Assembly (NCBI GenBank): GCA_049999765.1
Contig: JBNGIQ010007174.1
Location: 1-30,491 of the forward strand
DNA: 30,491 bases
From: Phaeoceros laevis
Lineage: Eukaryota > Anthocerotophyta > Anthocerotopsida > Notothyladales
Reading direction: 5' to 3'
Notes under the pieces: model-generated
The model's database searches: none
What the model saw: the letters and a program-made list of their open reading frames with translations, nothing else
What the model was told of the DNA's origin: nothing
Translations under genes and position numbers: made by a program
Shown: piece by piece, positions 26,926 through 30,491 of the stretch
Position numbering within the stretch: position 1 is the stretch's first letter
How the letters are laid out: the number at the start of each line of letters is the position of its first letter

Positions 26926-27264
26926 TTCTTAAGTAATGCGATGGTGATTCTAGCATCTTCACAACACAAAACTGCCTCCGTGGCAAAAACCTGGGCGACC
27001 CTTCCTCAAGACGACTTGTGTGTGTTCAAAACATACAACCACAATGCCATCGAAATTGACATTGCCGTATGCATTGCCTCCGAAGAGGATCTGGCAACAT
27101 GCAGTGTCTTTGGCTTGGGCAGGAATGTCAAGACATCGGGGTATCAAGAGGACTTTTCGCATCATTTGCAGAATGAAGTCAAAAAAGACCATTGCCAGGA
27201 ATGTCACTCAATCGAGCCATCCGCTAGTGCCAGTATGTCAGGTCACGATACTGTCCAGTCATAA
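26926..27264 (+). CDS. Unrecognised exon-like ORF
   Basis: From an acceptor-like TTTTTTCATTCTTAAG near 26932 the frame reads NAMVILASSQHKTASVAKTW, then CVFKTYNHNAIEIDIAVCIA and EEDLATCSVFGLGRNVKTSG to a stop at 27262-27264. Composition is protein-like (alternating hydrophobics, few repeats) and it has no stop for about 110 codons. HCQEC near the end is a possible metal-binding pair. I do not recognise the family. It lies just beyond the right repeats of the DUF7869 element and may be the host sequence it inserted beside. Confidence 0.35.
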   Translation, partial: FLSNAMVILASSQHKTASVAKTWATLPQDDLCVFKTYNHNAIEIDIAVCIASEEDLATCSVFGLGRNVKTSGYQEDFSHHLQNEVKKDHCQECHSIEPSASASMSGHDTVQS

Positions 27265-29110
27265 CTAACGAACTGCTGTTGTAGCTATGGCTTGTGCAGG
27301 TCCAAAGGCCACCAAGTTGAAAGGCTGGGATCAGGTGGTGGGCAGGTCCGTCGTGAGTAGCTCTCACCCGGCGCCATCACTACCAAATGTCTGAACGGAA
27401 AAATACAGCAGGCTGGATTGTTGTAGAATTTCCACCAACTGGGCAGGCCTGCTGTGAGACAACTTATCAAGGCGCATTAGCACTACAGCAAATGGGGGGC
27501 AGGAGCCCTCATATTTGCTGCAAAAGGAGGCTGGATGCAAAGGCCAAGGATGTACACTCAAAGACAACTCAAAGACAACTTTACAGGGTAGCAAAAAATT
27601 CTGAATCGAATGCCACAAGTGACCAAAATCATAGAACGCTGTACTTGAAGTATGTTTGTGCCATTTGTATCAAAGGCTGTTGGACAACATTACTAACTCT
27701 AACATGTCAATGTTGCATCAGGAATTTGGAGGCAGCAAACCAAGCTGCACCAAGATTCCAAACACGGCCATGTTGGAGCATGGAGGTTACGCATGCCTCG
27801 ATCTCTACTTCATCAGTGCCAAGAGATGTCCTTGCTAGGTTTCTGGAGGGCCCATGGCAGACCTAGTCCTTTTATGGCGTGTGCAACAACAGTTAATGGC
27901 TACAAAACTACTTGATTCCTATCAGCTGTGTAAGTTCAAAAAAATGCATTCAGCAAGCAGAAATGTATAGAAAACATGTTCCGCCATCCTTGTATAACAG
28001 CTGAGCTTCACCCCTCCTCGAATTCAGAGTTCAGTCTTTTAGTATGTGAGAGCAGGTCGGTGAAGATGTTGTGAGAAGAACTAGAAGGACAGGCACAAGT
28101 AACAGCTAGCCCTGTTGTGACAGGGAGTATGAGAAAAAGGGGTTGGACAGCACAAGGACAGAAACCAGTACTTTTTGGTTTTGTAGTGACAGCAAGGTAC
28201 AGTTGAAGCAAGGAGGTAACTGATAGGGATGTGTGCTCGACAGGGAAATGAGCTGGACCAAAAGGGACGGGAGAGCAAGGCTGGGACTGCAGAACCGAGG
28301 GCACGATAAACACAACAGTGCAGGCTAGCAGAAGGGTCTGTTTGCAGAATGTTTGTAAGGACAGGATCTGGGTGTGAGACTGAGAGTAAGGTCGAGTCGT
28401 ATGAAAGTAAGGACAGGGATTGAGGAAAAAGCTAAAGTGAGGGAAGGAAAGAATAACTGAATGTGAGGAAATAGGTCTTGACAACACTGGACGTGAGCAA
28501 AACTTGAGCTTATGATCAAGTCTTGAAGGTAGGAGTGACACAGGTCCTGTAAGCAAGGGACTGCAAAGAGGATGTGAGCTGTAAACAAACTGAAGGCAGA
28601 CGGCAAGCTGAAAAAATGAGAAGGCCAAGGTAGGCTGAGAGCAAGAGAAGGCAAGGGCGGGCTGAAAATAGGAGAGGGCAAAAACTGATAGCCAGGGCTG
28701 GACCGGCTGCTGTTTAAGTAGCTAAGGTGAGTGAGAAAGGTAATCATTAGGAGAGATAGGCGGGAATCTAAAAATGGATGCAAGCTGTGTTATCTTGGGC
28801 AAAAGATCGTCTGGTATGGCAGAGGGGTCGACTGGCAGGGTGGAAAAAATAGGTACTAAGTCTTTGGCGGCCATCTTGGCAGGTGGGGTGCCAATCCTTG
28901 CATAGCCACCTGTACAACAAAGCATTGATTTCATACCACAACCAGCTGAGCAGCCTCCAAGTCTTAAATGCGGTCCCAATTCTTGCTACTGTAAGGCCCT
29001 GATATTTTGGCCAACAGGCGGGATTGCAAGGCATCAGCAGTGGTGTGTAAAAATCAAGAACTGAAATCGCGATTGTCCAGCTAAAGCGTACCCAGTCTTG
29101 CAATCATGTT
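27265..29110. other. Low-complexity, purine-rich unassigned region
   Basis: Long frames exist (27387-27866 plus; 28008-28628 minus) but composition is skewed: the plus strand from 28060 to 28750 is dominated by AG-rich words (AGGACAG, GAGAAGGCAAGG), which keeps frames open by chance. CTTCATCAGTGCCAA at 27815 is shared with the Helitron (3729). No gene is supported. Confidence 0.5.
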
Positions 29111-30491
29111 GCTACAGAACTTGATCAATACAACCTTGGGCTGTTGGCATTCTTACAGAGTATGATGCTCCGTTCCCCGTTTTTCTGTACAGCAGTCCGT
29201 AAATAACAAGGCATGCGCAGTGGTGTTTGCAACCTTGTGGACAATTACGTCTGAAGAACCAGATACGGTTAGCCGTATACTTGTGTACACGAGGAAGAGT
29301 TTTATGTTCTGTATGCCTGAAACAGTCATTAAAAAAAAAAAAACCGGTCATCATGTAAGGCATGTAAAGCGTCAAAAAGGCATTTGTAACGTTGTAAACC
29401 TAGAATCTTCCACATGTGCTAAAAGTAATTAATGACTTTTATCGAAATCAGGATAGAACTAGCAAACGCCCAAAATACCTTTCCTCTTGCAAGCATCGAA
29501 CAAATCCAAGACACACAGCCAAATGATAGATAGCCACACCGCACATTGAAAGTGTGTGTGTGTGTTTGCTTTGTCATACATACATTCAGCTACCAGTCAT
29601 CTGACCAGGACCCTGATCATTTGCCTTTTTCAAGGACTTGACATTTTTCAAAGACTAAAAGACATGGACCAATGTCTTTTCAGGACGCATGCCATTTCTT
29701 ATGCCTAGCAGCATTTGTGGGCCAGGTCTCAGAGTATAACCGTCCCATGGCCAGGTCTTGGTCCGTATGCGCTTGTCACCAGGTCGGGCTGTCAACAGGT
29801 CTTGGTGAGTGTTGCCATGTCTAGGCTTTTGTGCCTTTTTCATCACGTTCTCACGAAGTGTGCATGGTTCTGGCAGTATGTTGCCGAGTAGAGACATTTT
29901 CCATCGACAGGCAGGCAGCCTCGACAGGCAGGTAATATTGACAGGCCAGCAACATAGACAAGCAGGCATGCAGGCAGCCTCGACGGACAGGTAATATCGA
30001 CAGGCAGCATCGGCATTCATAGATTGGTAGGCATTCACAGGTCGCCAGCTGACTCTTTTTGTAAACTGATCATGTTTTGCGCTTTTTCACAAGTAGCAAT
30101 ATTGACCATATCTCACAGAGGAGCAGTAGCATCACCAATCGTGTGTCAAACCACTTTCTCATGTCCAAAAAATGCAGTAACATTCACTGTTTCCAGTATC
30201 CTGGTTGGCAGAAATGTTTCAAAAACTCATTGTAACGTTCCCTTTTCCATCAAAAAAATGTTATGTACTTGATTGAAAAAAATTCCAGCTTTGTACTTGC
30301 TCTTTGGCATATGATGTTTGACACAGTGCACTATTTGTGCAGGTGCTGCCATCCAGCCATTGTCCTACCAGAGACATACTATCACAAAGACTAAAGAAAC
30401 CAAACATACGCTAAGGAGCATAGGCAGTTGTCAGGTTGAGGGGCACCAGCCCTTCCCGAAAACCACCGCACAGGCCAGGCAGACCCCTGCA
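29111..30491. other. Unassigned terminal region with simple repeats
   Basis: No gene is visible. There is a GT microsatellite at about 29551-29565, a hairpin AAAAGACAT-GGACCA-ATGTCTTTT at 29657-29680, and a 59-bp tandem duplication (CAGGCAGCCTCGAC at 29912 and 29971, each followed by a GGTAATAT(T/C)GACAGGC stretch). Confidence 0.55.

Noticed and set aside
27005-27020. Another ACAAGATGACTTGT-type repeat (CAAGACGACTTGTG)
   Set aside because: It is a partial match within the open frame at 26926-27264 and lies well outside the two clusters. Treated as coincidence.
28008-28783. Minus-strand frames of 150-206 codons rich in Ser, Leu, Pro and Phe
   Set aside because: They arise from a purine-rich plus strand that lacks stop codons in the complementary frames. 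There is no motif, and composition is low complexity.
14747-29010. TGTAAGGCCCTG at 14747 and 28986 as a shared repeat
   Set aside because: Only about a dozen bases match and the flanks are unrelated.

Overview
The window reads as nuclear DNA of a land plant, most likely a seed-free plant such as a fern or another repeat-rich lineage. The reasons are fragments of plant genes (a family 9 endo-glucanase, alpha-COP, an F-box protein, many DYW-type PPR repeats), GT-AG introns, a Copia element primed by initiator tRNA-Met, CACTA termini, a Helitron, and a DUF7869-type transposase-like gene of a kind I associate with mosses, ferns and charophytes. The exact taxon is inference. I see no intact, clearly functional host gene: almost everything is mobile DNA or broken gene pieces. 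There are three runs of N (1343-1442, 14095-14194, 21907-21916).

Layout. 1-704 is the right-hand end of a CACTA transposon that stops inside a PPR pseudogene (705-1005, minus). 1754-2870 and 12672-13904 (both minus) are two halves of one coding sequence carrying a ParB/sulfiredoxin-like motif. They are separated by a Copia retrotransposon (2871-12671) flanked by the 5-bp target duplication ATCAA. The Copia 5' LTR is itself split by a 2.5-kb Helitron (2912-5448); the uninterrupted 3' LTR proves the empty site to the base. The Copia also holds about 1.8 kb of unexplained sequence between primer site and gag, and an antisense exon-like block between RNase H and the 3' LTR.

At 13905 a second kind of CACTA terminus cuts the same ParB-like gene upstream. 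Behind it, on the minus strand, lie spliced-looking fragments of at least three unrelated host genes: a Gly/Pro/Tyr-rich protein (14530-14990), a GH9 endo-glucanase (15895-16837) and an F-box exon (16890-17157). This arrangement suggests a gene-capturing (Pack-type) CACTA. Then come a tandem PPR pseudogene (17374-18161, minus), a small coiled-coil ORF, a diverged ~395-bp tandem repeat, an unrecognised C2H2-like frame with one stop, a 24-bp minisatellite, and an acidic ORF followed by a third CACTA right end (to 23323) related to the first.

From 23324 on there is an unrecognised Cys/Lys-rich exon fragment (minus), a further PPR pseudogene (plus), a fragment of alpha-COP, and then a decayed DUF7869-type element (about 24600-26820). 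Its gene is flanked on the left by five 26-bp repeats carrying ACAAGATGACTTGT and on the right by the reverse complement of that motif. The last 3.5 kb (27.3-30.5 kb) hold one further exon-like ORF and otherwise low-complexity or unassigned sequence. The main story is layered nesting: gene, then Copia and CACTA, then Helitron, with the relative order of insertion readable directly.
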